Shown here in pieces: positions 27,000 to 34,786 of a stretch of 40,638 nucleotides of DNA; the stretch's first letter is position 1; every line of letters begins with the position of its first letter. A program made the translations under genes and the position numbers. This DNA comes from Parcubacteria group bacterium GW2011_GWC2_42_12 (GTDB taxonomy: Bacteria > Patescibacteriota > Patescibacteriia > Patescibacteriales > GWC2-42-12): the NCBI GenBank assembly GCA_000997945.1, contig LCCP01000008.1, forward strand, positions 1-40,638, read 5' to 3'. Under the pieces are notes generated by a model. It was not told the origin of the DNA, ran no database searches, and was given only the letters and a program-made list of their open reading frames with translations.

Positions 27000-27314
27000 T
27001 CATTCGCTTTTATCAATCAACCGTATCAACTCTTCCTTATCACAATACCCGGCCTTCTTAACAGCCACTTTACCATTCTTAAATACCAAGAAGGTTGGAA
27101 TGCTCATAACATTATATTTAGAAGCAATCTCTTGATTTTCATCAATATTCAATTTACCAATCTTGACCTTCTTGTCTTTATATTCATTAATTATTTCGTC
27201 GATGATCGGTGCCATCATCTGGCAAGGACCGCACCAGGGCGCGAAAAAATCAACTAAAACTAGGCCGGCATTATCTTCGACTTCTTGCTTAAAGTTATCT
27301 TTGTTAAATATCAT
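27000..27314 (-). CDS. trxA: Thioredoxin
   Basis: VDFFAPWCGPCQMMAPIIDEI. Confidence 0.96.
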   Translation of the reverse strand: MIFNKDNFKQEVEDNAGLVLVDFFAPWCGPCQMMAPIIDEIINEYKDKKVKIGKLNIDENQEIASKYNVMSIPTFLVFKNGKVAVKKAGYCDKEELIRLIDKSE

Positions 27315-27407
27315 ATCTTTTAGTTCTAAATAGAACGATTATTAGATTAACTTAAAAAATTCCTTGACAGAACGATTCGAGATACGCTTCGTGTATAACT
27401 GGATAAA

Positions 27408-27743
27408 TTAATATAATTGACCACCTACTATTGCCTTATCAATATCAGGAACAATAAGAATACATTCTTTGTTACTGTCTGGTACGCCTAAAGTAAGAAC
27501 CTCGGATAAAAATGGACCTATTTGTCGTGGAGGAAAATTTACTATTCCTAATACCAACTTACCTCGCAGTTGCTCCTTCGTGTAATGTTTTACCAGTTGC
27601 GCGCTTGAAGTCTTAACGCCAATTTCACCGCCAAAATCAATTTTAAGTTTATAGGATGGTTTCTTTGCTTCTAGAAAATTTTCCACTCCAATAATTTTAC
27701 CCACTCTTATATCTAATTTTTTGAAATCGTCGTATGTTGCCAT
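27408..27743 (-). CDS. CsaA-like / EMAP tRNA-binding domain protein
   Basis: LDIRVGKIIGVENF...YKLKIDFG...GKLVLGIVNFPPRQIGPFLSEVLTLG. Confidence 0.88.
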   Translation of the reverse strand: MATYDDFKKLDIRVGKIIGVENFLEAKKPSYKLKIDFGGEIGVKTSSAQLVKHYTKEQLRGKLVLGIVNFPPRQIGPFLSEVLTLGVPDSNKECILIVPDIDKAIVGGQLY

Positions 27744-27766
27744 AGATATTTGGAATTTGTTATAAG

Positions 27767-27837
27767 TGGACCTAGGGAGAATCGGACTCCCGCCTCATCC
27801 ATGCCATGGACGCGTAATGCCACTTTACTATAGGCCC
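27767..27837 (-). tRNA. tRNA-Ala(GGC)
   Basis: GGGCCTA/TAGGTCC acceptor with G3:U70, CGTCC-ATGGCAT-GGATG anticodon arm; no encoded CCA. Confidence 0.88.
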
Positions 27838-27993
27838 ATTTTATACAAAATTTATGACAAAATTATATTTAACATTAGCCAAACTACTTAAAACTTTCCT
27901 TTAATCTTAGCCAAAATTCTATTATTTAATCTAATATTAGCTAAAGTTTTAACATATTTTTAATCTACTAAATTTAAAATTATAAATCTTATG

Positions 27994-28065
27994 TGTCCCC
28001 ACCAAGAATCGAACTTGGGTCTAGGGCTTAGGAGTCCCTTGTTCTATCCACTGAACTATGAGGAC
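27994..28065 (-). tRNA. tRNA-Arg(CCT)
   Basis: GTCCTCA/TGGGGAC acceptor, loop CTCCTAA, T-arm CAAGTTCGATTCTTG. Confidence 0.9.
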
Positions 28066-28084
28066 GTCAGGCGAGTCGGGCGGG

Positions 28085-28105
28085 TATCCACTGAACTACG
28101 AGGGC
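28085..28105 (-). pseudogene. 5' fragment of a second tRNA-Arg
   Basis: GCCCTCGTAGTTCAGTGGATA, 19/21 identical to the 5' end of the adjacent tRNA-Arg. Confidence 0.6.
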
Positions 28106-28228
28106 AAAAAAATATTTACCGCCATTTCAGTCGCGGTTAAAGACTAAAAATTAATCGCTGTAAACTATGTTAAATTTATGATAACTTAATTATTTTGTTT
28201 TGACAAACCTCTAAGCATCGCCTAAGAT

Positions 28229-28320
28229 TAAGGGGGTTATCACTGAATATTCTTGCGAGCATAAATTTTCATAATTTGAGGAAATTTAGACCGCAGACGA
28301 CCTTCGGAGATAGCCCCGAA
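28229..28320. repeat. Family B element, shortened copy 2
   Basis: ggttatcactgaatattcttgcgagcataaattttcataatttgaggaaatttagaccg, similar to 22717-22850. Confidence 0.65.
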
Positions 28321-28357
28321 ATAGTTAAATTCTATAATAACACTAACGATATATTCT

Positions 28358-28750
28358 ATGTTCAACAAGCAAAGTCAAGGAGGAACATCAAACGAATTTG
28401 AAACTGTCATCGGCCTTTCAGTTAAAGTCAAAGGTGACTTTAACGCTCAGGGGAATGTCATTGTGGAAGGCATGGTTGACGGTAATCTAAAAACCGCCGG
28501 TAATTTAGAGGTGGGAGAAAAAGCTAAAGTGACAGCCAACATAGAAGCTAGAGAGGCTAAAATCGGCGGCGAGATCAGGGGCAATGTTAAAATCAAGGGC
28601 TTCTTAGAAATCACTGCCGCGGCCAAAGTCTTTGGCGATATTGAAGCCGCCGCCATTTCGATTGAACGCGGAGCGACTTTCAACGGCAAATGCGTCATGC
28701 CAACCGGAGTAGAGGACATCAAAAAAATAAACAAAGAAAAACTAAATTAA
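28358..28750 (+). CDS. Bactofilin family protein
   Basis: IGLSVKVKGDFNAQGNVIVEGMVDGNLKTAGNLEVGEKAKVTANIEAREAKIGGEIRGNV. Confidence 0.93.
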   Translation: MFNKQSQGGTSNEFETVIGLSVKVKGDFNAQGNVIVEGMVDGNLKTAGNLEVGEKAKVTANIEAREAKIGGEIRGNVKIKGFLEITAAAKVFGDIEAAAISIERGATFNGKCVMPTGVEDIKKINKEKLN

Positions 28751-28768
28751 TTAGCAATAAATGACTAA

Positions 28769-28919
28769 AGACGGCCGAACAAAGTTTTTGTTTTTTCTCT
28801 TAAAACAAAATTTGAGTATTTTTTTTCAAAATTATTTTATATTAAAGATAGGTTGAATAATTTTAAAAAAAATAATACAATTTTGTCTGCGCTCAAAAAC
28901 AAAACCTTTGTCCGGCAAA
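28769..28919. repeat. Palindromic element family C, copy 2
   Basis: caaagtttttgttttttctcttaaaacaaaattt ... caattttgtctgcgctcaaaaacaaaacctttg. Confidence 0.65.
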
Positions 28920-28946
28920 ACTAATCAATCAAAAACTGTCTGAAAC

Positions 28947-29696
28947 ATGAACATTTTTATCTACGATTCTTTCTTGAATCAAAAAAAATACGACCGCCTG
29001 CTGGCGAAGATAGAAACCAGAATTACTGATCTAGGATTAAATGGCAAGATTTCCCGCTTAAGCTTAATGAGAAATATCGGCGACACGGTTGAAAATGAAC
29101 TTAAACGAGGCGCTAAAACCATTATTGCCGTAGGTAATAATGAAACTGTCAATCAGATAATTAACTCTTTAGCCGGTAGCGCCGTACCCCTAGGTATCAT
29201 ACCGATTGGAGAGGAAAATAACGATATCGCCCGCGGATTGGGCATTGAATCGGTTGATCAGGCCTGCGCTGTTTTGTCGGCTCGGCTCTTGGCTCGACTG
29301 GATTTAGGGCTGGCTAACCAAACCTATTTTCTAAGCAGCGCCGCCATAGAGAATCGAGGCACAATAGTTGATATGAGCGACGATTACACGGTTGAAACCA
29401 CTAAAACCGGACTAATTCATGTCCTTAATTTGGCTAACCCGAAAATCAAGCTGCCGCCAAAAGTTAAAATTGCGCCTGACGACGGAATTTTAGAATTAGT
29501 TATTAGCACCCAGAACAAAAAAAACCTCTTTGCTAAACCAGACGACCAATCAATCTTTAAAATTAAAAAAATTGTTATTAACAACCCTAAGACCAAGTTA
29601 GTTCTAGACGGCGCCGTCTCCATAACCACGCCGGCAACTATCACAGTAGTCAAGCAAAACTTAAATGTTATAGTTGGCAAGAATAGAAATTTTTAA
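28947..29696 (+). CDS. Diacylglycerol/lipid kinase-like catalytic domain protein
   Basis: IIAVGNNETVNQIINSL...VPLGIIPIGEENNDIARGLGI. Confidence 0.78.
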   Translation: MNIFIYDSFLNQKKYDRLLAKIETRITDLGLNGKISRLSLMRNIGDTVENELKRGAKTIIAVGNNETVNQIINSLAGSAVPLGIIPIGEENNDIARGLGIESVDQACAVLSARLLARLDLGLANQTYFLSSAAIENRGTIVDMSDDYTVETTKTGLIHVLNLANPKIKLPPKVKIAPDDGILELVISTQNKKNLFAKPDDQSIFKIKKIVINNPKTKLVLDGAVSITTPATITVVKQNLNVIVGKNRNF

Positions 29697-29723
29697 ATTT
29701 GCAAAATTTGCACAAAATTTTAT

Positions 29724-30440
29724 TTATATCTTCTCTTTCTGCTTAAACAGATACATCTGCTGCAAGGCGGTTAAAACCGTGGTTACCAGCCAATAGAGAG
29801 CCAAACCGCCCGGGAAGGTCATGCCGATGACCACGGTTAGAATCGGCATCATATAGAGCATCTGCTTATTCATGATAGTCATCATATCCTCGTCTTTAGC
29901 GCCAGGAGTTTTAACTTCCGGCCGCTTAGTAACCATCATCTTGGCTTGCCAAAACTGGGCTGCGCCGGCCAAAACCGCTAGAACCAAATTGGGCTTTGCT
30001 AAATTAATAAACCCTAAAGAAATCGCATTAATTGTTCCGGGATTATAAATAAAAGAGTAGATATCGTTCAGCGCCTGATTACTTAAACCGTCTCTAAAAA
30101 CGATAAAAACCGCCCAAAGAAAGGGGAGTTGAATTAAGAGGGGCAAACAAGAAGAAAATGGATTAACCTTTTCCTGCTTATACAGTTGCATCATGGCTCG
30201 CCCTTGTTCCTCTTTATTATTAGCATATTTCTTTTTAAATTCATCAATTTTCGGCTGCAAAGTCTGTAAGGACTTCTGCGATTTGATTGATTGCTTTGAT
30301 AAAGGCAATAAAATCAGCTTAATAATCACGGTCATGGCGATAATGGCTAAGCCAATATCATGACCCGGGATGACATTATACAAAAAAACCAATAAATTTA
30401 AAATTGGTTCATAAAAAATTACATGGAAAAGTTGAGTCAT
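29724..30440 (-). CDS. yidC: Membrane protein insertase YidC
   Basis: LAIIAMTVIIKLILLPLSKQSIKSQKSLQTLQPKIDEFKKKYANNKEEQ. Confidence 0.96.
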   Translation of the reverse strand: MTQLFHVIFYEPILNLLVFLYNVIPGHDIGLAIIAMTVIIKLILLPLSKQSIKSQKSLQTLQPKIDEFKKKYANNKEEQGRAMMQLYKQEKVNPFSSCLPLLIQLPFLWAVFIVFRDGLSNQALNDIYSFIYNPGTINAISLGFINLAKPNLVLAVLAGAAQFWQAKMMVTKRPEVKTPGAKDEDMMTIMNKQMLYMMPILTVVIGMTFPGGLALYWLVTTVLTALQQMYLFKQKEKI

Positions 30441-30464
30441 ATATAATAATTTACCTAGAAATCC

Positions 30465-30713
30465 TTATTTCACCGGATCAAAACCGCCTGAATTAAACGG
30501 ATTACATCGTAAAACTCGCCAAAAGGCCTTAACTCCGCCTTTAAAAAGTCCATATTTTTCTACTGCCTGAATCGCGTACTCCGAGCAAGTGGGGGAAAAA
30601 CGGCAAAAGCCATGCGGATAAAAAAATTTAAAGATACCATGGTCAAAAGAAAGCGTTTTTTGGTAAACTTTTAAAATTTTTACCGCTAAATAGCGCGGGT
30701 AAAATTTAAACAT
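30465..30713 (-). CDS. yidD: Membrane protein insertion efficiency factor YidD
   Basis: [50 protein letters not shown]. Confidence 0.96.
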   Translation of the reverse strand: MFKFYPRYLAVKILKVYQKTLSFDHGIFKFFYPHGFCRFSPTCSEYAIQAVEKYGLFKGGVKAFWRVLRCNPFNSGGFDPVK

Positions 30714-30720
30714 AACGCTA

Positions 30721-31062
30721 TTATTTAAAAATTTTCAATTTCGTAAAAATTCTCTCCAATTCACCTGCCACGATTTTATATTCCTGATTTATAAAACAGG
30801 GCCGAGCCATAATCGCTAAATCAAGGCCTGATTTTAACTTTTTGTCCAGCCCTCTTATCGCTTGTTTAATTCGCCTTTTCAATTTATTCCTTTCTGTGGC
30901 TTTTTTGCTAACCTTAGAACTAATTACAATACCAAAACGGTTAAAATCTAACTGATTAGCTAAAATCATCGCGCCAAGAAATTTAGTGTAATAAGGTCGG
31001 CCTTGCTTAAAGACTTTCTCAAAATCTTTTTGTTTAACTAAGCGATGCGATTTGACTAGCAT
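30721..31062 (-). CDS. rnpA: Ribonuclease P protein component
   Basis: [29 protein letters not shown]. Confidence 0.95.
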   Translation of the reverse strand: MLVKSHRLVKQKDFEKVFKQGRPYYTKFLGAMILANQLDFNRFGIVISSKVSKKATERNKLKRRIKQAIRGLDKKLKSGLDLAIMARPCFINQEYKIVAGELERIFTKLKIFK

Positions 31063-31163
31063 ATTGTTATTAGAAAGAAAATGCTAAAAAAATACTCAAA
31101 TTTCATCTTAAGTCCAAAATCACCCTCCTGCCCCAGCTACTTGCGCATGTTTATATAAAACGC

Positions 31164-31301
31164 TTATTTACTTAATCTTTTTCTCCCCTTGGCCCTTCTT
31201 CTTTTTATAACGGCGCGGCCATTCTTGGTCAGTCTTCGCTTTCTAAAACCATGTTTTCTCTTGGCTCTCTTTTTATTTGGTTGATAAGTTCTTTTTGGCA
31301 T
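31164..31301 (-). CDS. rpmH: 50S ribosomal protein L34
   Basis: [45 protein letters not shown]; upstream extension in the ORF track is spurious. Confidence 0.96.
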   Translation of the reverse strand: MPKRTYQPNKKRAKRKHGFRKRRLTKNGRAVIKRRRAKGRKRLSK

Positions 31302-31374
31302 AAATAATTTAAAAAATAATTTTTTTATCTCTAACCAACATAACATTTAAACCGCCTCAAGTCAATTAAAACTC

Positions 31375-31394
31375 TTTTCCACTCTTTATTCACA
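31375..31394. promoter_or_regulatory. DnaA-box-like pair upstream of dnaA
   Basis: TTTTCCACT (2 mismatches) and TTATTCACA (31386-31394). Confidence 0.4.
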
Positions 31395-31546
31395 GCTTGT
31401 AAACTTTTTCTCTGTTTTCTATTTATTTTTTTACTGTTATAATTGCCCTAGTCGCCTAACAAGAGATCCCTCGCTCTTCTCGGGACGAGAACATTGAATA
31501 GTTATTCAACATTCTCGATTTGACTTTCGCAAAAAATGTTATATTC

Positions 31547-31653
31547 AGGACTTACGCGCTTAAAAAATATTTTTCAGGGCAGTTGGCTGAAGTTAGTAAT
31601 TTTTTCGTTGCGGAACTCGCTTCGCTCAAACAGTCCTCACTTCCGTAAGTCCT
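31547..31653. repeat. Palindromic repeat family A, copy 3, inverted core
   Basis: 31592-31643 is the exact reverse complement of 33389-33440. Confidence 0.85.
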
Positions 31654-31745
31654 AATATTATTAAATAAATCCCGCGCTAAATCTGGCGCGGACGCAAACT
31701 ACTTCTTTTGGTGGCTGATAGTTTAAATCACAATCTCCCCGGCTT

Positions 31746-33092
31746 ATGAATAATGAACAGCTTTGGCAAGCGATTTTAGGCGAAATTGAGTTAAGCTTAT
31801 CCAAGGCCAATTTTACCACTTGGTTTAAAAACACTTTTATCTCTTCCCTGGAAAACAGTCGAGTAATTATTTGCGTACCCAACACCTTTACTAAGGCCTG
31901 GCTAGAAAAAAAATATCATAAAGAGATCGCTAACGCCTTTAAAAATATCGGCTCCGTGGAAATTAAAGAAATCTTATACAAAGTTGAAACCAAAAAAGAG
32001 TCGCCGGCTGACAACTTTATTAAAAAAGTCAAAACTGAAAATATTATAGAAAACAAGCCAAAGACCATTAACCGTTTTGGCCTGAATAACCGCTATATTT
32101 TTGACACCTTTATTGTCGGCAAGAACAACGAGCTGGCGCACGCGGCTTGCCAGGCGGTAGCGGCCAATCCCGGTCACGCCTATAACCCGCTTTTTATCTA
32201 TGGCGGCGTCGGGCTGGGAAAAACCCACCTCTTACAAGCCATTGGCCACGAATTATCCAAAAAAACTGATAAAATACTCTATGTTTCTTGCGAGAAATTT
32301 ACCAATGATTACATTCAGGCCGTCAGAAGCGGCCAGGCCAAAGATTTTAAAGACCATTATCGGAACGTGGACTTATTGCTAATTGATGATATCCACTTTA
32401 TGGGGGGCAAAGACGGCACTCAAGAAGAATTTTTTCATACTTTTAACGACCTGCACCAAACTAACAGGCAAATTGTAATTTCTTCCGATCGTCCGCCTAA
32501 AGCCATCCCCGCCCTGGAAAAACGGCTCTTATCACGCTTCGAATGGGGTATGATCGCTGATATTGGCGCCCCGGACGTTGAGACCAGAATCGCTATCTTA
32601 GAAACTAAGTGTCGTGAAAAAAACTATCAGCTTGATAAAGAAATTTTGGCTTATATTGCGAACAATATTACTTCTAACATCCGTGAATTAGAGGGTGCCT
32701 TAAACCGTCTAATCGCTTATTATGAATTTAACAACTCTTTGCCGTCAATCCAGTCAACTAAAAATATTTTAGCCGGTATTATTTCTAACTTTCAATCTAA
32801 GTCGACTACGGCTAAAACCATAATTGAAGCCGTCTCAAAATTTTTCGACATTAATTTAAAAGATATAACCGGCCAAAGCCGCAAAAAAGAGTTGGTGGTG
32901 CCCAGGCAAATCGCCATGTTTTTAATGCGCAAAGAAATTAATTCATCTTACCCGTCAATCGGCCAAGAACTAGGCGGGCGAGATCATACCACCGCCATGC
33001 ACGCCTGCAACAAGGTGGCTAAAGAATATCAAGAAGATGAAAGGGTAAAACAAAAAATTGATTCTATCAAACAATTAATTTATAGCAGTTAA
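31746..33092 (+). CDS. dnaA: Chromosomal replication initiator DnaA
   Basis: NPLFIYGGVGLGKTHLLQAIGHE, LLIDDIHFMGGK, GGRDHTTAMHA. Confidence 0.98.
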   Translation: MNNEQLWQAILGEIELSLSKANFTTWFKNTFISSLENSRVIICVPNTFTKAWLEKKYHKEIANAFKNIGSVEIKEILYKVETKKESPADNFIKKVKTENIIENKPKTINRFGLNNRYIFDTFIVGKNNELAHAACQAVAANPGHAYNPLFIYGGVGLGKTHLLQAIGHELSKKTDKILYVSCEKFTNDYIQAVRSGQAKDFKDHYRNVDLLLIDDIHFMGGKDGTQEEFFHTFNDLHQTNRQIVISSDRPPKAIPALEKRLLSRFEWGMIADIGAPDVETRIAILETKCREKNYQLDKEILAYIANNITSNIRELEGALNRLIAYYEFNNSLPSIQSTKNILAGIISNFQSKSTTAKTIIEAVSKFFDINLKDITGQSRKKELVVPRQIAMFLMRKEINSSYPSIGQELGGRDHTTAMHACNKVAKEYQEDERVKQKIDSIKQLIYSS

Positions 33093-33156
33093 TAATTTGC
33101 TGAAAGGTTGTGGCTAGGTCGTTAATAAATTTAATGGCTGGCCCTGGATTCGTTTT

Positions 33157-33330
33157 TTATGCACAATCAACCAGCAAAATAATTTAGCTTATCAACACCG
33201 CGGACACACTAAAAATATTAAGATTTAACGCGACCTTACTAATTTTTTCATAGAACCTAAACTTATTAACTCTCTTGTTGTTATTATTGTTGCTATATTA
33301 TAGTTATATAATTAATTAATAATCTCCCCA
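33157..33330. other. Candidate oriC: DnaA-box-like sites and AT-rich stretch
   Basis: TTATGCACA (33157-33165), TTATCAACA (33189-33197), then AT-rich tract around 33285-33330, between dnaA and dnaN. Confidence 0.55.
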
Positions 33331-33342
33331 TTTAATCCAGCT

Positions 33343-33440
33343 AGGACTTACGCGGTTGATTAGCAGTTGGCTGAAGTTAGTAATTTTTGAAGTGAGGACT
33401 GTTTGAGCGAAGCGAGTTCCGCAACGAAAAAATTACTAAC
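33343..33440. repeat. Palindromic repeat family A, copy 4
   Basis: aggacttacgcgg...gcagttggctgaagttagtaatttttgaagtgaggactg... Confidence 0.85.
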
Positions 33441-33474
33441 GTATTATTAATTTTAAAAAGCGGGGATAATTTTT

Positions 33475-34602
33475 ATGAAGATATTTAGTTTACAAGAAAA
33501 TTTAAAGCAGGGTTTAGCTTTAGTTAGCCATGTGGCGGGTAAAAATATCAATTTACCAATACTTAATAATGTTTTAATTAAGGCCGGAGCAGGTAAAATT
33601 AGGCTAATGGCGACTAATTTAGAAATTGGCATTATTAGTACGGTGAGAGGAAAAATTGAAACAGAAGGAGCGTTTACGGTTAATGCCAAAATAATCTCCG
33701 ACTGTGTCGGACTCTTGTCTAATAAAAAAATTGAGCTAAATCAAACAAACAACGATCTTGCCGTAAGTTGCGAAAACTATCAAGTGAAGATTAAGGGCCA
33801 GTCGGCCGAAGAATTTCCTTTAATACCAGAAGTTGATAGAAAAAATTATTTTAGCGCCCAGGCCGGCGCGGTTAAGGGCGCAATTTCTCAGGTAATTTTC
33901 GCCACTTTATTAAGCGAAGCTCGGCTGGAGCTGTCTGGCGTGCTTTTTGTTTTTTCCGGCAACTCCTTAACTATCGTCGCGACCGACAGTTATCGCTTAG
34001 CCGAAAAAAAGATTCAAATTAAATCTAATAATGAAGAAGAAAAAAGAGTTATTGTGCCGGCAAAAACCCTGCAAGAGTTGCTAAGAGTTTTGTCGGTAAA
34101 TTTAGACGATGAAGTAGAGGAAAATAACAAAGAAATAAAATTTTACCTTTCTGACAACCAAATTTTATTTATTTACGGTTCGACTGAATTAGTTTCTCGG
34201 CTGGTTGAGGGCCAATATCCGGACTATCAGCAGATTATCCCGACTACCAGTAAAACTAAAATTATAATTGACCGGCAGGAATTAATTCGCGCCGTAAAAA
34301 TAGCCTCTTTATTCTCTAAAACCGGCATTAATGATATTAATTTAGATTTTCCCTTAAGCAAGAACCAGGTGGTGGTTTCCTCGATATCCGGCCAGACTGG
34401 AGAAAATATAACCAAGCTGGAAGCTAAGGTGACGGGCGATGAAAATAGCCTGGTGGTTAATTATCGTTATTTACTTGAGGGCTTGAGTAATGTTGAAAAG
34501 GAAATGATTAAAATCGAAGTCATAGACGGGAATACGCCTTGCCTTGTCCGGCCGGAGCAGGATGAAAGCTATTTGTATATTATTATGCCGATCAAGCAAT
34601 AA
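33475..34602 (+). CDS. dnaN: DNA polymerase III beta subunit
   Basis: Three-domain clamp; VATDSYRLAEK; LLEGLSNVEKEMIKIE; ends SYLYIIMPIKQ. Confidence 0.96.
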   Translation: MKIFSLQENLKQGLALVSHVAGKNINLPILNNVLIKAGAGKIRLMATNLEIGIISTVRGKIETEGAFTVNAKIISDCVGLLSNKKIELNQTNNDLAVSCENYQVKIKGQSAEEFPLIPEVDRKNYFSAQAGAVKGAISQVIFATLLSEARLELSGVLFVFSGNSLTIVATDSYRLAEKKIQIKSNNEEEKRVIVPAKTLQELLRVLSVNLDDEVEENNKEIKFYLSDNQILFIYGSTELVSRLVEGQYPDYQQIIPTTSKTKIIIDRQELIRAVKIASLFSKTGINDINLDFPLSKNQVVVSSISGQTGENITKLEAKVTGDENSLVVNYRYLLEGLSNVEKEMIKIEVIDGNTPCLVRPEQDESYLYIIMPIKQ

Positions 34603-34631
34603 AGCAAGCAAGCGGAAAAATAAGAAAACAA

Positions 34632-34669
34632 CAAAAAACCGCTTAACGAATTTTAGCGGTTTTTGTATT
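34632..34669 (+). terminator. dnaN terminator
   Basis: aaaaaaccgct-taacgaatttt-agcggtttttg. Confidence 0.8.
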
Positions 34670-34671
34670 TT

Positions 34672-34786
34672 GCCCCTTTAACAAAGGGGCCGCCTTGCAA
34701 GGCGGGGGATTTAATTATTCTCCCCAGCGCCAACTTACTATAGAGGGCGGCAGAAATCCCCCGCACCCCCTTTATTAAAGGGGGCT
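34672..34786. repeat. G/C-run palindromic repeat (family D, copy 3)
   Basis: gcccctttaacaaaggggccgcc ... ccccctttattaaagggggc. Confidence 0.75.

Noticed and set aside
31164-31346. 60-aa version of L34
   Set aside because: The 15-aa N-terminal extension is not L34-like; true start is MPKRTYQ at 31301
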